This document shows positions 1-10,867 of a DNA stretch of 64,000 nt, piece after piece (the first letter of the stretch is position 1; the number at the start of each line of letters is the position of its first letter). Under the pieces are notes generated by a model. That model made no database searches, had not been told where the DNA came from, and saw only the letters and a list, made by a program, of their open reading frames with translations. Source of the DNA: Opeltia flavorubescens (taxonomy: Eukaryota; Ascomycota; Lecanoromycetes; Teloschistales; Teloschistaceae); assembly GCA_000442125.1 (NCBI GenBank), contig KE546982.1, positions 406,608-470,607 on the forward strand, in the 5' to 3' direction. Position numbers and translations under genes: made by a program.

Positions 1-2
1 CA

Positions 3-65
3 ACCGAGTCGGCGGACAAGGAGCTGCAAGGGAAGTTATGGGAATGGATCCAGAAGGCGTTGTAA
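3..65 (+). CDS. C-terminal end of a gene cut by the window edge, possibly a short-chain dehydrogenase
   Basis: An open frame enters from the left edge and ends at TAA 63-65. Its last 20 residues end in LWEWIQKAL, after an acidic stretch with KELQ. Many fungal retinol-dehydrogenase-like short-chain dehydrogenases end in a similar W-E-W helix, so this may be the tail of such an enzyme. No catalytic motif lies inside the window, so the family is a guess; that a coding end is present is more likely than the family name. Confidence 0.3.
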   Translation, partial: TESADKELQGKLWEWIQKAL

Positions 66-213
66 GCTTTCATCTGAGCGGTTATCTTCCTTCAAGAAGA
101 TTTACGAGGAGCTGAGCTTGAGTTGTAGTCATGTTGCAGTATCATTCAATATTGAATACTTGCTTCGAGTCCTATTACAATGTACGGAAGGTTCTCCTAC
201 AGTCAATGCAATC

Positions 214-483
214 ATGGATCTTCTCAAGAGTCTATTACCCACAGCATTGTCTAGCAATCATGGCAATATGGCGAAACGTCGTCACAATGAGCCCGATCAA
301 AGCCCAGACATCATATGCATGACAGAAGCTGACTTACGCCCCTCAAATAGAGTGCGACGCTTCCTTGAACGGTGTCTGGATCACCCTGAATTGGCTCTGT
401 ATGATGATGATGATGAAGACCATCCATTTCTTCTAAATGCTTTCGACAAAAAGCTTTGGTTCATTTTCACGAGCGGACGGTAA
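214..483 (+). CDS. Hypothetical small protein with an acidic tract
   Basis: An ATG-started frame of 89 residues; the same frame is open upstream to about position 118. It contains a short basic stretch (AKRRH), a helix around RVRRFLERCL and an Asp/Glu run (DDDDEDH) near the C-terminus. I do not recognise the family. It starts about 150 bp after the stop of the gene at the left edge and on the same strand. It may be a small gene or the last exon of a longer one. Codon content is unremarkable. Confidence 0.3.
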   Translation: MDLLKSLLPTALSSNHGNMAKRRHNEPDQSPDIICMTEADLRPSNRVRRFLERCLDHPELALYDDDDEDHPFLLNAFDKKLWFIFTSGR

Positions 484-875
484 TGGCTTTCTGCTCAGGA
501 CTGACAAGACTAGGTGAAAGGTGACGCAGGACAGTGTGCAAGGAGAGCTCGTGATAGATCAGATCTGTAATCAAGAGGATTGAAAGATGAATGGATTCTC
601 CTTGAAGTCATATTGTGCCTATCTCTCGTCCCATGAGTAATACTCATGCTAGAGCCAACTATCGCATTCCCTTCCCGTTGAGGATCTTCGTCCTTCATCA
701 TCCACGTGAACTATATTCGACTTCGATAGGATGATCATTGGTTATGTCCTACCATCCTCTCACGCCAGCTTACTCCGCACTCTGAAGCTGATCCGACCCT
801 TCGGTGGCAAAGCACTAACAAGCCAATAGCTCATATCGGGCTCTGGCGTCCAATCATATGCCAGCACCGTCGTAA
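484..875. other. Intergenic, nothing recognised
   Basis: Short overlapping frames only on both strands; no domain, splice pattern or repeat was seen. Confidence 0.5.
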
Positions 876-1692
876 TCAGTAGATACTCAACTCCAGGCGT
901 TCTCGAGGGTATTTGGTAGAAACAGAACCAAGAGAGTCCCCATTTACCTTTCGGGCATTGTGAGTTGAAGGTCGTACGTATTGACCAAGATAGCCAGCGA
1001 AGCCAGCATCTCGTTCTTCGCGAAGAACCTCCCCGGGATATATCTTTACACCGCCGCCAAAGGGAACAAACGCACCCATGGTCCCAGCTAAGGAAAACAC
1101 CGGTTTGCCCTTCTGCCCTGCCTTCAGCTCTCCATCGCCTCCTTTCCCCCCCTTCTCAAAATCCACCCTCTTCTTTCCGTTACTCACGTCGCTTTTCTCC
1201 AACCCCGCCTCTGATACCAGTCGCTCAGAATCCTTCCCGCCTAGACCTGGAGTGGCAACTTTCACCGGCACACTCATCCTATCGTCCTCGTACTTCGAAA
1301 ACCGTTCCGCCCAGAAATCATCCACATCATGGTACTCCTCGTTTGCGCCGCCGCCCGTATCCCAGCTGAAAGATTGTACTGCCCTTCTTGAACAGCCATT
1401 TTCCCAAGCGGTAGTCGGTCTTCTCGGGCAAACGCCTCGGCACTACGGCGATGCGGAGGCACAGAGTCTCTGCGTACACGGATTGGAGCAGTGGTTGGGA
1501 TGCTAGGGAGGGGAGGTTGAAGGAAGGGGCGTTTGTGGCGGGGGAGACGGAAGAGAGAGTACAGGTAGAGAGAGATCTCGGAGCGGGCGCGAGCGAGGAG
1601 GGATGGGGAACGTAGGAATTCGAGGATGAAGTAGATGGTTGCGGGAACGGCGTTGGCGTGGGCGCCAATCGACTGCAGGACTGGTGCAGCAT
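876..1692 (-). pseudogene. Cytochrome P450 pseudogene (CYP7B/CYP8-like fungal type), C-terminal half
   Basis: The minus strand reads a P450 from the I helix to the heme loop, but in three frames. Near 1650-1560 is the I-helix segment GAHANAVPATIY followed by LEFLRSPSLLARARSE. Near 1530-1370 is the K-helix region with SQPLLQSVYAETLCLR and KTDYRLGKWLFKKGS. From about 1360 to 876 is EEYHDVDDFWAERF, then AFVPFGGGVKIYPG. P450s need ExxR in the K helix and Cys in FxxGxxxCxG. Here ExxR reads ETLC (Arg lost) and the heme-thiolate Cys is Tyr. Two frame changes separate the three parts, and nothing P450-like was found on this strand upstream of 1692. The gene is therefore dead and 5'-truncated. Both substitutions can be explained by C-to-T transitions on one strand. 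The family subtype is from general similarity only. Confidence 0.75.
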
Positions 1693-1879
1693 GGAGCTCT
1701 ACCTGGGCATATCCTCAGTCAAGTTCTTTGCAATGGCGAAAATCGCGCACGAGGGCTACGTCAAGAATGGCCGCAAAATGCTGAGGTTCTGCAATTTGCC
1801 GATGACACTGTGGATGGTGGAGATGTGGTTGGCCGGTCTCGGATTTAGCTTCCTAGCGATCCGATCGACCCTCAAGTAA
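1691..1879 (+). pseudogene. Possible P450 N-terminal fragment, opposite strand
   Basis: An ATG frame of 62 residues contains HEGYVKNGRKMLRFCNLP followed by LWMV. This resembles the region after the membrane anchor of ent-kaurene-oxidase-type fungal P450s (EGY-x-K ... F-x-x-x-x-L-x-x-W-M-V). It begins exactly where the minus-strand P450 remnant stops, so two P450 pieces in opposite orientation may abut here. The match is short and could be chance; no later P450 motif follows on the plus strand. Confidence 0.25.
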
Positions 1880-3774
1880 GCTGGGAGGCTGCAATCGCTC
1901 GCTTCGAGGATCCCTTGGATCCCACCATGATACTGCTGGCCAGCACTTAAACCCTTAGCACTGCCGCAACAATCCAGGAATGCTGCTCGGATGTCCTGTT
2001 AGTGGAGCCCCTCACCAATGCCCAAACCGCCATTTGGTCGTCCTTCGCATCGGGCAAACGCGCTGGGGACAGATACATTGTCCGCGCCCAAATCGCTCAG
2101 ATGACCGGTACTACTGCGCCCTGGCGATCAAAATAGTACGTGCCCATCATCGCCGGGCAAGCCCAAATCACAACGCTCGAACGGAGCGAAACGGTAAAAT
2201 CCAGGCGCCGGCGAAATGGAGCCTCTGGCTTATATGGACGTCTTAAGCAATTTACGAAGCGCAGGAGCTGTACAATCCGTCGTTTGGGTAATGCCCATTC
2301 CGTGCGCGGTGGACTTCGACTAGAAATGTCACTGCGAAAATGTAATTCCAGGCGGAGAAGGACTTTTTCAATTATCATCGCCTTTCTTTGCGCCCGGCGG
2401 CCATGCGAATGTCCAATACCCATCATCGTCCTCTAGAGTCTCTGTTCACAGCCCCTACGAGCTTACGCATGATGCCCTGTGAGTGGCTACTGGACATGTG
2501 GTCGGCTGACAACCTCAAAGCGGACCTTCACTGACCATTGGCTTAGTCCGTCCAGGCCCCCGTGCGAGTCCACCGATTGGAATACCGGTTCCGTGGAGGC
2601 GATTCGAGGCGGTATTCCAAATGTGTGGTCAGTGCCCCTTCCTTCTTATTGCGCTTCCGGTCGCTCAGCCAATACGGATGCTCGTAGCGGCCTTGAAAGC
2701 TCGAAAGACGAAAAGGCCGCCAACGACGCCGCCAGACGTCAAGCTGTGGCGGATAGAGAGCAGCAAAAGGCCTAGGCCAAGGTCGCTAAAGAACCCTGGA
2801 AGGCGGAGGAAAAGCTAAGGATAGATCAGTAAAAGAAATCGAAGCGCAGGAAAAGGCTTGCGTAATAGAGGCCCAGGAGTGGACGAAAGAGACGAAAGAT
2901 CCGGTTCGCGCAGAGAAGGTATCTAATTGAAGGCTGGTCCCTAATTCAGGCGATAGATGTAACTCTGAAGAAGGTGAAGACGCAGATTATAGTTGTTATA
3001 TATTTAGTTGGGTGATTAAACCTGGGAGCCGGATAACTAAAGCGATAAAACATCTTATCAATATCCCTTATCCCTCAGCTTCGTTGTGCAGTCGCCACTC
3101 CCCTCGGTGGAGGCTATACAGGACCAGGGAAGCTCGAAGCTCTCGACACGTAAGTTCTCCCGATTCTTTCCATGATTTTTCTCACCACTACCTTCTAGAC
3201 TTCCGAAAACCCTTGATCATGCTTTCAATCCTGTTCCTACGCCCTTCTTGGTGTATTTTACCTGGCCGAGTATAATCCTCCAGCATATACCTGGGTACCT
3301 GGTGGCTGGACAGTTATTGCAGATGCCAGGTCTTGAATCTGGTTGGATATGGGCTGGAAAGGTGAAGCGCTACTAACTCTGCTTAACGGCCTGCAATCCC
3401 AGCAGCGATCTGGGCACCGCAGCAACAAAGTAAGAGAATCGCTGGAGCCATAGATGGAATATCAAAGCGCTTGATAACGGATAAAAATGTTGAATAAACT
3501 GCTGAAGCAACAAGATGAATGGAATCTGTTCCTTATTTTTATTCCGAGTAAATTGACTAAATCTGCTTGGCTTAATCGACTTAAATTAGGTCGAATTTTT
3601 GTTGTTGAATGCCCACAAACGTTGAAAGACACTCTACTGAACTCTTCCTGCCACCTGAGCCTCAATTATCATCGCATTGATTGCTTGCATACAAAACAAC
3701 AAGCATATTCCTGCTCCCAGTATCTAATACTCATCTTGTACCACACAAAGAACACAGAATCCATATGCTATACA
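1880..3774. other. No convincing gene; low-complexity frame near 2.48-2.82 kb
   Basis: Several short frames are open but none shows a domain. On the plus strand 2479-2818 encodes a charged stretch rich in Ala, Lys and Gln (KDEKAANDAARRQAVAD) that looks like part of a helical or low-complexity protein, broken by stops. 1960-2100 (plus) also reads smoothly for about 55 codons without a recognisable motif. The rest appears non-coding or eroded. Confidence 0.35.
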
Positions 3775-4086
3775 ATGAACACAAGCTCTAGTCTTCATGT
3801 GTTGGGGAACCGCACCTTTTCCTGGCAACATAAGCTGCGAAACTACTGTATCTGCTTCGGCATTCCGGCACCGCGTTTCACCGTCTATTCCGAACGCCGC
3901 GGTGGCCGCACTGCATGGTGTGCCGCAGTTGAAGTCAATGGATGTATCTCTATACAATCCCGGTTCTGGTACCACGGCGACTATATTGACAACGCTGCGG
4001 AAGATGCCGCAGAGATGGGTTTACGATTTCTATCAAGGCAATTAGCCCTAGAAGCCGGCGGCCAGATCCCCCTGGTGGGAGGCTGA
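3775..4086 (+). CDS. Small protein with a dsRNA-binding-motif-like fold
   Basis: This 103-residue frame begins at the internal ATG at 3775; the frame stays open upstream to 3487 but that part has no coding character. Residues about 20-85 follow the pattern of fungal dsRBM-like proteins: W-x-x-x-L-x-x-Y-C ... P-x-F-x-V-x-S-E-R-R-G-G-R-T-A-W ... V-x-G ... F-W-Y-x-G-x-Y-x-x-N-A-x-E-D-A-A-E. The RRGGRTAW strand and the DNAAEDAAEMGL helix are the strongest signs, matching strand 1 and the second helix of a dsRBM. Such short proteins occur in many copies in leotiomycetes and their role is unknown to me. RNA binding is inferred from fold only. Confidence 0.55.
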   Translation: MNTSSSLHVLGNRTFSWQHKLRNYCICFGIPAPRFTVYSERRGGRTAWCAAVEVNGCISIQSRFWYHGDYIDNAAEDAAEMGLRFLSRQLALEAGGQIPLVGG

Positions 4087-5110
4087 AATTGGGAAGATAG
4101 GGAGAGGAGTCGTTGCAGGAGCGGACGATGGCAGTGTACGTATGGCATTCACCGAGTATCACGAATCAATGGTGCTGAGTCGACTAGAGCTGAGAACTCT
4201 CGATCCCGGGGTCCCTGTGAATTTTTACAGAGACGCAATATCGATTTTTCTTTTATATGACGAGCACTTCGGTCCTTGGGCAAGTAAGCTAGCTAGCAGA
4301 TGGAGTCTTTCATTGGGCTTTGACGGAGTACTCCTGTTTTGATGGAGTTGTCCGAATCCGTACCAGGAGCAAAGGAGCAATGATAGGGTAGACAAGCCAT
4401 CGAGAGGGGTTGAAATTCATAGGAGCGAACATGGCCTATATGACTGCAAGGTTTCCAAACGAGGAAGCAAGGTACTGGTCCCTCTAACCCACAAAAACCG
4501 GAGTAGCAGACTGGGCCAACCTTCTTCTATGTATCATGCATGAAGAATTTAAAGCTGTCATGGTAATCCAATAACATTTTGTCTATTGCAAGAGAAGCTG
4601 TATCTTTCCGCTTTTATTTCAACTCATTGATGACCAAGACGACTGCCATATTATTCATTTGACCCCCGGATCTTGCGCTATCAAAATGTTCTGCCGATTG
4701 CTTAAGTCGTTCCGCAGCAGAGGAGTCTAAGTATGTTGCACCTTTTCAACGATTGATCTAATCAGCTGTATCTGACCAAACCCGCAACGATAATACAAGA
4801 ACTGAAGAATCAAGTATCTAATTCAAAGATGAAACAAAGAGAGCCCGCACGGCCATGCAATGACTGACTCCGCGATGTCGAGGCCAACGATAGGATCGCC
4901 GAGAGCAGGGGATGTGGTTTTGATTCGAAGCCCGGTACCGAAACTTGGATATCGCCGTGTTCAGCGGTGGCAGTGGGGGTAACTGGTAGAGCAGTGGGAA
5001 GGACGTTTTAGGGGTGGATCTCGACTTCTTCCAAGGCAACGGGAAGGCAGCCTTTCTGAGTGATCGCAGCCGTGATATGACCGACTCTGCCGAAAAACCA
5101 CCTTCACCTC
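4087..5110. other. Mostly non-coding; one uncertain minus-strand frame
   Basis: A minus-strand ATG frame at 4818-5126 (102 codons) starts just inside the 3' end of the coiled-coil gene at 5.1-5.7 kb. It is rich in Pro, Ser and Arg and shows no domain; it could be a downstream exon in another frame or chance. Nothing else was recognised. Confidence 0.3.
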
Positions 5111-5719
5111 CTACAAAGATCTCCATCTGACAGGCCGCTTGTCAAGCAGTTTCCCTTGGTGGGTGTCCTTTTTGACGGACACGGGTTTTGACCGTAGAGG
5201 AAGCGGCGGTTTTCTGTCACCTCCCTCTACTTGATCCTTTTCCTTCTTGACGCGTACCTCCGATGAGTCGCTTGGCTGGTTCAAAGTCCTTCTCGACTTC
5301 GGTTTGGTGTCCCCATATGTTAATATACTCGCTCGCCTCGGAGCCGAGTTGCTGGGCTTCACGAGAGCGAGATTGTCTTTGTTCTTGCTCTTTACATGAT
5401 TTGCCTCCCGATCGTCTGTTTTGGCCGCTGAGTAGGCTTTCTGGTTTGACTTTGGCGAGGAAGCCACTGGTCCATGCTTGGGCGCCATCTCAGAGTAGGA
5501 TGAACTATTCGGCATGTTTTGGGCGATTTGATTGAGTGTGGTTTTAATATCGCTGATGTTGGCATCCAACTCATTCAATCTAGTATTCATGTCGGCATCC
5601 AACTCATTCAATCTAGTATTCATGTCGTTTTGTGCTTCCGCGAAGGCTCGAAACTCTTTGAGAAAATAATCCAGGTATTCGGTTGGCAATTGGGTCATAG
5701 TTGCTTTGGTCGATGCCAT
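5111..5719 (-). CDS. Hypothetical protein with a duplicated heptad segment and a basic tail
   Basis: The first ATG of the frame is at 5719 (MASTKATM), giving 202 residues. Residues about 10-70 form a predicted coiled coil, including two identical copies of the 11-residue unit DMNTRLNELDA in tandem, encoded by an exact 33-bp direct repeat. The C-terminal two thirds is Lys/Ser/Pro-rich and disordered, with clusters such as KPKSRRT and RVKKEKDQ that could act as nuclear localisation or nucleic-acid-binding patches. No enzyme motif was seen. Helotialean genomes contain many such short helix-plus-basic-tail proteins; function unknown. Confidence 0.6.
   Translation of the reverse strand: MASTKATMTQLPTEYLDYFLKEFRAFAEAQNDMNTRLNELDADMNTRLNELDANISDIKTTLNQIAQNMPNSSSYSEMAPKHGPVASSPKSNQKAYSAAKTDDREANHVKSKNKDNLALVKPSNSAPRRASILTYGDTKPKSRRTLNQPSDSSEVRVKKEKDQVEGGDRKPPLPLRSKPVSVKKDTHQGKLLDKRPVRWRSL
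5561..5626 (-). repeat. Exact 33-bp tandem duplication within a coding region
   Basis: Positions 5561-5593 and 5594-5626 are identical. The duplication is in frame and lengthens the coiled coil by 11 residues (one and a half heptads plus). Identity implies it is recent. Confidence 0.9.
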
Positions 5720-7161
5720 AGTAGGCTTGGTCTTAACTAAGACTAGCTCAGTAATCTCCAAGCGGTGAACCGAAAGGTGGATCAAGGTCGTACAGTAGCT
5801 TTTTCTTTCCCAACACTATCAACTCCTACGGCACATGTACTGTAATCAAGTGGTGGCTAGACGTTGATAGATAAGTAGTTGCCAAATCAATGTGCAAAGC
5901 TGAGGATAGTCTTACTTTCGTGCTGCAGCCGTCACGCTAGGCTCTCGAAAGTCAGAGGAGGAAATCCCCTAGATTTGTACTGAGGGGAATGCAATGGATA
6001 GATTAAAAGGGACACAGCTGTAAGCTCGATGTAATGTAGTACAGCTTGAGGCCGCTGTAGAGTAATTGTAATTGGGCTGATTGTAGTTGGCGAGTCTTCT
6101 TCAAATGTTTATAATTTTAATCTAAAGCGTGCCGTAACTTTTAACGCTAAAACTTCTCCGTCTTTTCGCACGTCATGATCACCAGTTATCATGGGTCTTA
6201 CTTCCGTCCCCATCTCAGTTGATTTTGCCGGAAGATGAATTTCCGGAACAAAATTAGGCACGACTATGCCTATATTCCACTCCGTCCGCTATCTTTTTGG
6301 TGCGTGGAACATTCCTATATATCGCCCCATGACGTCAATAGTAGAGGATAGACCTGATCACAGATTGTGCTAACTTGGACTTAACCTCGAATCACCCGGG
6401 ACCTGTTTGAACATATTGGATATGCTCTATCTTGAACAGCAAGTTCTAGGCGTTCCTTGCAGGATTTATGAACTCATATAAGACAATATGCCTTCTTACG
6501 TCTTTGGCAGTCAAAATCTTAGATTGTGGTATTCAGCTAAGGTTGTTTTTTACCTTTAGACTGGATAAATCAAAGATGTCTTCAAGCACCCAGTTCATCA
6601 TTTATGGCTGACGACCGTGGTGATTAAACACGAAGTCACCATCAACTCCTGGTCAACGGATAGTCAAATACCTATAGAGCGGTTGGCGGAAGCGTGGCAG
6701 GACTGAATTGGCCCCGATTATTTGCCATCTTCTGCTGGTACTATTTTTCATCCGCACTCGTCCCTCGATACCATATTCCTCGACCCGAAGATTAGCCCGT
6801 TAAGTACATAAAAGTGTTGGTCCATATGAAGTATCTCTTCGATGGTCTAAGATTGAGGTATATCGTCCTTGTCAAAGGGAGGGAGTCCGGCTCTTTCAGA
6901 CGACAACAGATGCTTGAGGGTTGGTCTTTGAGGCGCAGTAGACAGAGGTGCTATTTGTACAACTTCCACCAGCGCGAGTGATTTATTCGGAGCGATGACT
7001 GCGAGCGAAGCTAGTCGGGGTCCCCCTTAAGCCAGAAGACGTCAGTCGGTAAGTCACGGGAGGTTCAGACCGATGGAGTAATGGGGCTTACAGCTCATCT
7101 GCTTTGGGTGTCGGACTGGTGGGTCTCGTTTTGATCGTGCTGTAAGTATTAGACCACGCAA
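5720..7161. other. Long non-coding stretch
   Basis: About 1.4 kb with no sustained open frame on either strand. The first few hundred bases are presumably the upstream region of the minus-strand gene ending at 5719. No repeat ends, RNA gene or transposon motif were recognised. Confidence 0.5.
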
Positions 7162-8029
7162 TCAGGAGCGCGTTGACTTCTGTTCTGATTGTGGTCGTGA
7201 CTCTGGAGGCCGAGCAGTTAGCGATAGCTGGGATGAGAACAGATTTTTGTGCCGAATTGCTGCTGCTGCAGTAGCCGAATACTTTGCCTTGTCATCTTCC
7301 TCCCTGTCCGCTTCTTCACCGGCACGCCCATGGCCATATATCGTGCGTTGAGCGATAAGCTCATTGCCCAAGGAAAGAATAAACGGGACAGACTGTAGAT
7401 TACCCGCTAAACGGCGTCTCCCTGACGATGTATACGGTAGACGGTTGGAGGCATTGAAATTGAGGCTGAGGTGAAGTATTTTACGTAGTGGGCAAGAAGC
7501 AACCTTGGTGTTGTATTGAAATCCGCGGGGAAGGGGGGAACTCTCCCATGATTGGGTTTGGGCAATAGGCGTTCAGAGTCGTGCATTGACGGTTCTGGTT
7601 GAAAGCGGAGGGAGTCAGCGGGTAGGACGTCTCTAAGTTGAATGGACATGTACCGACAATGTAGTGCGATGATCAACGCGCTGGTCTAATATATCGACGA
7701 GGTGGAGAGGTACGTGAGGGCCGAGTGAGTTTGGGTATCGCCGTTGATCCCAATCAGCCATATGTCGATTGTACTGTCGCCTCAGTAAGGGAGCATAAGG
7801 CCTTTCTCTTCTGTGTTAGGGTGACGTTGGGTGTAGATGAGACAGGAGTAGGGAGGGAACCGGGGGAATGAAGGACTGCCGGTGGTTTTGGATTTATCAT
7901 CTCGATTCTGCAGCCATCGATCAGATAATTATGGCAAAGGGAGAGGGCGAGGTTTACCGCACTGACCAATGCGCATTCTTTTCTTGCTGGGCCGTGACTT
8001 CTCTTATCGCTCTCATTACTTCTCTTCAT
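7162..8029 (-). CDS. Candidate multi-exon hypothetical gene
   Basis: Three consecutive minus-strand frames read like coding sequence but splice joins were not resolved. 8029-7754 starts at ATG (MKRSNESDKRSHG) and runs 91 codons. 7649-7407 begins at an in-frame ATG (MSIQLRDVLP) and includes PPFPADFNTTPRLLLAHY. 7371-7162 contains an acidic patch (GEEADREEDDKAKY) and an Ala run. No domain was recognised. It could be one gene with two introns, a decayed gene, or chance frames. Confidence 0.3.
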
Positions 8030-8930
8030 ATAATTTGGCGTATATTTACGGCTCGTGATGCAGACTTGTATCGCTACCTCTGTTGGTCAGGACTCTGAGC
8101 TTCATGTTGAAGTAGATCATATCGGTGTCGGCGTCGTTTGATATAGTCTGTAGAGTGGAGAACTTGGAGTAGAGAAGACTGACCCAGACCAAGGCCGGAC
8201 TGTGCACCGACTGTCTATCAGAGGCTATGACCCTGATGAGACTTATTATCGATGTGCAAGGTAGGCTGAGAAGTCAAGAGCAAGCAACAGGTGCGTGGGG
8301 TAGCAATAGGTGCGTGGGGTGTGTCTTTTCCAATGCCATCTGATATGGCGAAGACGATTTCACCCTGCCCATGGTAATCTCAGAGTCAGCTTTAGAAGGA
8401 GAAGCGGAAACCCAGGACGCTGACTGTAGAGGCTACTCTTCGTCCGAGCAATCTTTATCCGTGAGGACTTAGGCACGACCATATTCAATTGACAGCCGCT
8501 GCACGTAGACTGCGCTTTTTTATGGAACATTTGGATAGGCTACCATACTGAATAGACGATGATTCCTTCAGTGTAGTATCCTACTCACTGTCATCCACAA
8601 TCTTCCTTCCTTTGNATGGCGCTGATGATTAGGGCTGTTCAGATGGTGCTTGCGAGACTGTCAATGTCGGTGACAGGGCACTCGCTACCACCTGCCCAGA
8701 GTTTCGGAGTTTCGCCGCAACTTGACCATTTGAGGAAGCCCTAGCCCTGAAACACTTCTCAATAGTTGGTTCATTTTCAACCAGACTTCCACGTCCATTC
8801 ACCTTCTCTTCTATTCCATCCTTCCTGTCGACTTGTATGGCGATTACAAGAGCAAGCATCGATCAAAAACCCGACTTCTCTGACGCTCAGTATATTGCTC
8901 CAAGATTGGTCAATCATTTTAACCCCAAAG
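8030..8930. other. No confident gene
   Basis: Contains one N at 8615. A minus-strand ATG frame at 8859-8629 (76 codons, starting MLALVIAIQV) is open but has no recognisable feature apart from a short hydrophobic start. A short imperfect duplication of the phrase aggtgcgtggggt occurs near 8290-8318. Nothing else seen. Confidence 0.4.
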
Positions 8931-9005
8931 TGTGGTCATGGCAGAGGGTAAGACAGAGGACCATACGGCGGCCGCCGTCATCTTTGGAAGAACACCGATG
9001 AACTC

Positions 9006-9932
9006 TTGGGGTTTCATCCTGTCGCGCTTCCTGAAGCCCAGAGGAACCTACTGCAGCAAATTACGGCTCATTTTGGAGCCAAGCATCGAAATTCACCAGC
9101 CCACGATGGTAACCTATCGTTAAGGCATGATAGCATGACTATCGCCAATGAAATCGATTCAACACCGAAGACAAATCAAGAGCAGTTGGCTATTGCCCGA
9201 ACATCCACTGAATTAGCTCACTTACCAAAGCAAAACCGCCGTCCGAAGGCTTTGGACAGCCCTCATAAACCATACCACTACCCCCCGGGCAAGCATTGGG
9301 CAGCGTTCCTGGCCGTCAAGGAAGTCAATATCGACGGCGATATCAGCACAAAGTTGTCGTCGAACCCCCATCCAGAAGCTCTAGCTATCGTTCTTGGTTA
9401 TTACAATCGTGAGCTGGCGCCGCTAACCGAGGTCGGCGTATTCGGAATTGAACATTTCCCGGACTTTTGTCGACAAGTCCGCGATATGCGATCGGACGAG
9501 CTTGTACAGGCCGTCATCCGGCTCTCCTTGCGTCCTTGCGCTGGGAGACCTTGCTCGTAAGCTCGTCGGCTACGAGTGGAAGGTAGAAAAGTCGGAGGTA
9601 CTCAGGAAGGCTGTGATTAGAGCGTATGATACAGAGACCTTCGATTCAATCCAGGTAGTATTGAAGATGGCTAAGAACCTGGTTTTCGTTTGCGATACTT
9701 GGGGAGAAGGGACCATTGTCCCGATGCACCAAGCACTGGCCGATGGTTTGTACGTAATTTTAGACTCTCTCTTATGTATTCCACCCTTCTTTCTTTATAT
9801 GCTTTATATATTATATACTATCGCCGCCGGCTTACAGCGACTCAGTATATCAGGTCGCAACCTTTCGTACGCAAAGAGACATATGGAACAACTACGACTT
9901 ACGAGATTGAACTCCTCGACGGGCAAAAATAG
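9006..9932 (+). pseudogene. Hypothetical gene with an internal frameshift and one intron
   Basis: Coding character runs from about 8960 to 9932. The first part (to about 9540) includes PHKPYHYPPGKHWAAFL and NPHPEALAIVLGYYNRELAP. The second part, in another frame from about 9535, includes LALGDLARKLVGYEWKVEKS and ends an exon at 9745. A 92-nt intron 9746-9837 (GTTTGT..TTACAG) joins it to an exon ending KETYGTTTTYEIELLDGQK at TAG 9930-9932. A later donor inside the same intron would instead give the ending FRTQRDIWNNYDL. The shift near 9535-9545 cannot be an intron of normal size, so it is a small indel or a sequencing error. I do not recognise the family. The start exon is also unclear: an in-frame TAA lies near 8947. 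Confidence 0.5.
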
Positions 9933-10867
9933 ATTCGCCAACGGTCTTGCGACCTATTCGACTCGCAAGTACGGGTTCGATAAAGTCGCGCGGGTCGAGC
10001 ACGAGCCTACCGGCGCGTGAATACGGTGTTGTGGGAAGCCAATCTACGAAAAATTTTCTTTTCGGTTTTATCTTTGCTCATATCACGCGCCTGGTTGATC
10101 TGAGCCGTGGAACGGGTCAAGTCTTCGAATTAGTCCATCGGGAAGGAATATTTCTTTTTCCCTCTAAGTGTGGTTTATATCTGAGCGTCAATCAGAAGCC
10201 TCGATAATTTTCCTAATAACTCTCCCGTAGACTGTAATACTTGTAAACGTGCTCGCTCCTGCTTTAAAAGCATATTCTCTTATACTCTTTGACCATTGTG
10301 AGTACACCGCTTCAAGACTTCTTGGGGGACAGCAAAGAATAGATTAATCGACAACTCCCAGCTCTGTTCCTTTCACGTCCGTGAAACGATGCACATGCAG
10401 CAGGCCGCTCCGAGAGTGCAACAGGTACTTGAGTTTATGCTCACATCATTAGTCAACATCTGCGGTCTAGACCCTACCGGGCAAAAGTCATCCATGCCAT
10501 CCACCAATACATTATCATTCTCGGATCTTGTAGACAAAAACACCATTTTGACCTTGACCACTTCATCGCTTTTCCCACTTTCACCCCTTCTATATCCTCA
10601 CATTTTATCCATTTATCCCTCAAAGATCGATGCATTTACTTGTCTTTTGAACGCCGTAGATAATGGGGATGGAGGCCGATCTTTGTGAATTTTCTGGGAG
10701 AAGAAGATGTAAAGGGCCGATCCATAAGGAAGTAGAGAACACAACGGGGAGAATACAAGGTAGTACATGAGAGATTCGCACTGTGAAGGTACTGGTAGGT
10801 GTGTAGCTGGTATGTGTGGCACGTGCGGTATTCGGCGCAAGGAAGTGTGACGGTAAGGTGGGGTGTG
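9933..10867. other. Intergenic with one weak plus-strand frame
   Basis: A plus-strand ATG frame at 10389-10688 (99 codons, MHMQQAAPRVQQ) is open and starts with a plausible helix but ends in T-rich sequence. No domain. The remainder shows nothing. Confidence 0.35.

Noticed and set aside
1760-1848. FADD phrase (VLQFADDTVDGG) as a reverse-transcriptase active site
   Set aside because: No other RT motif is found near it on that strand and the region is better read in another frame; a four-residue match is chance.
9838-9932. Alternative exon ending TFRTQRDIWNNYDL as the certain 3' end
   Set aside because: Both that frame and the longer YGTTTTYEIELLDGQK frame fit a GT..AG intron; the longer one was preferred but neither can be excluded.
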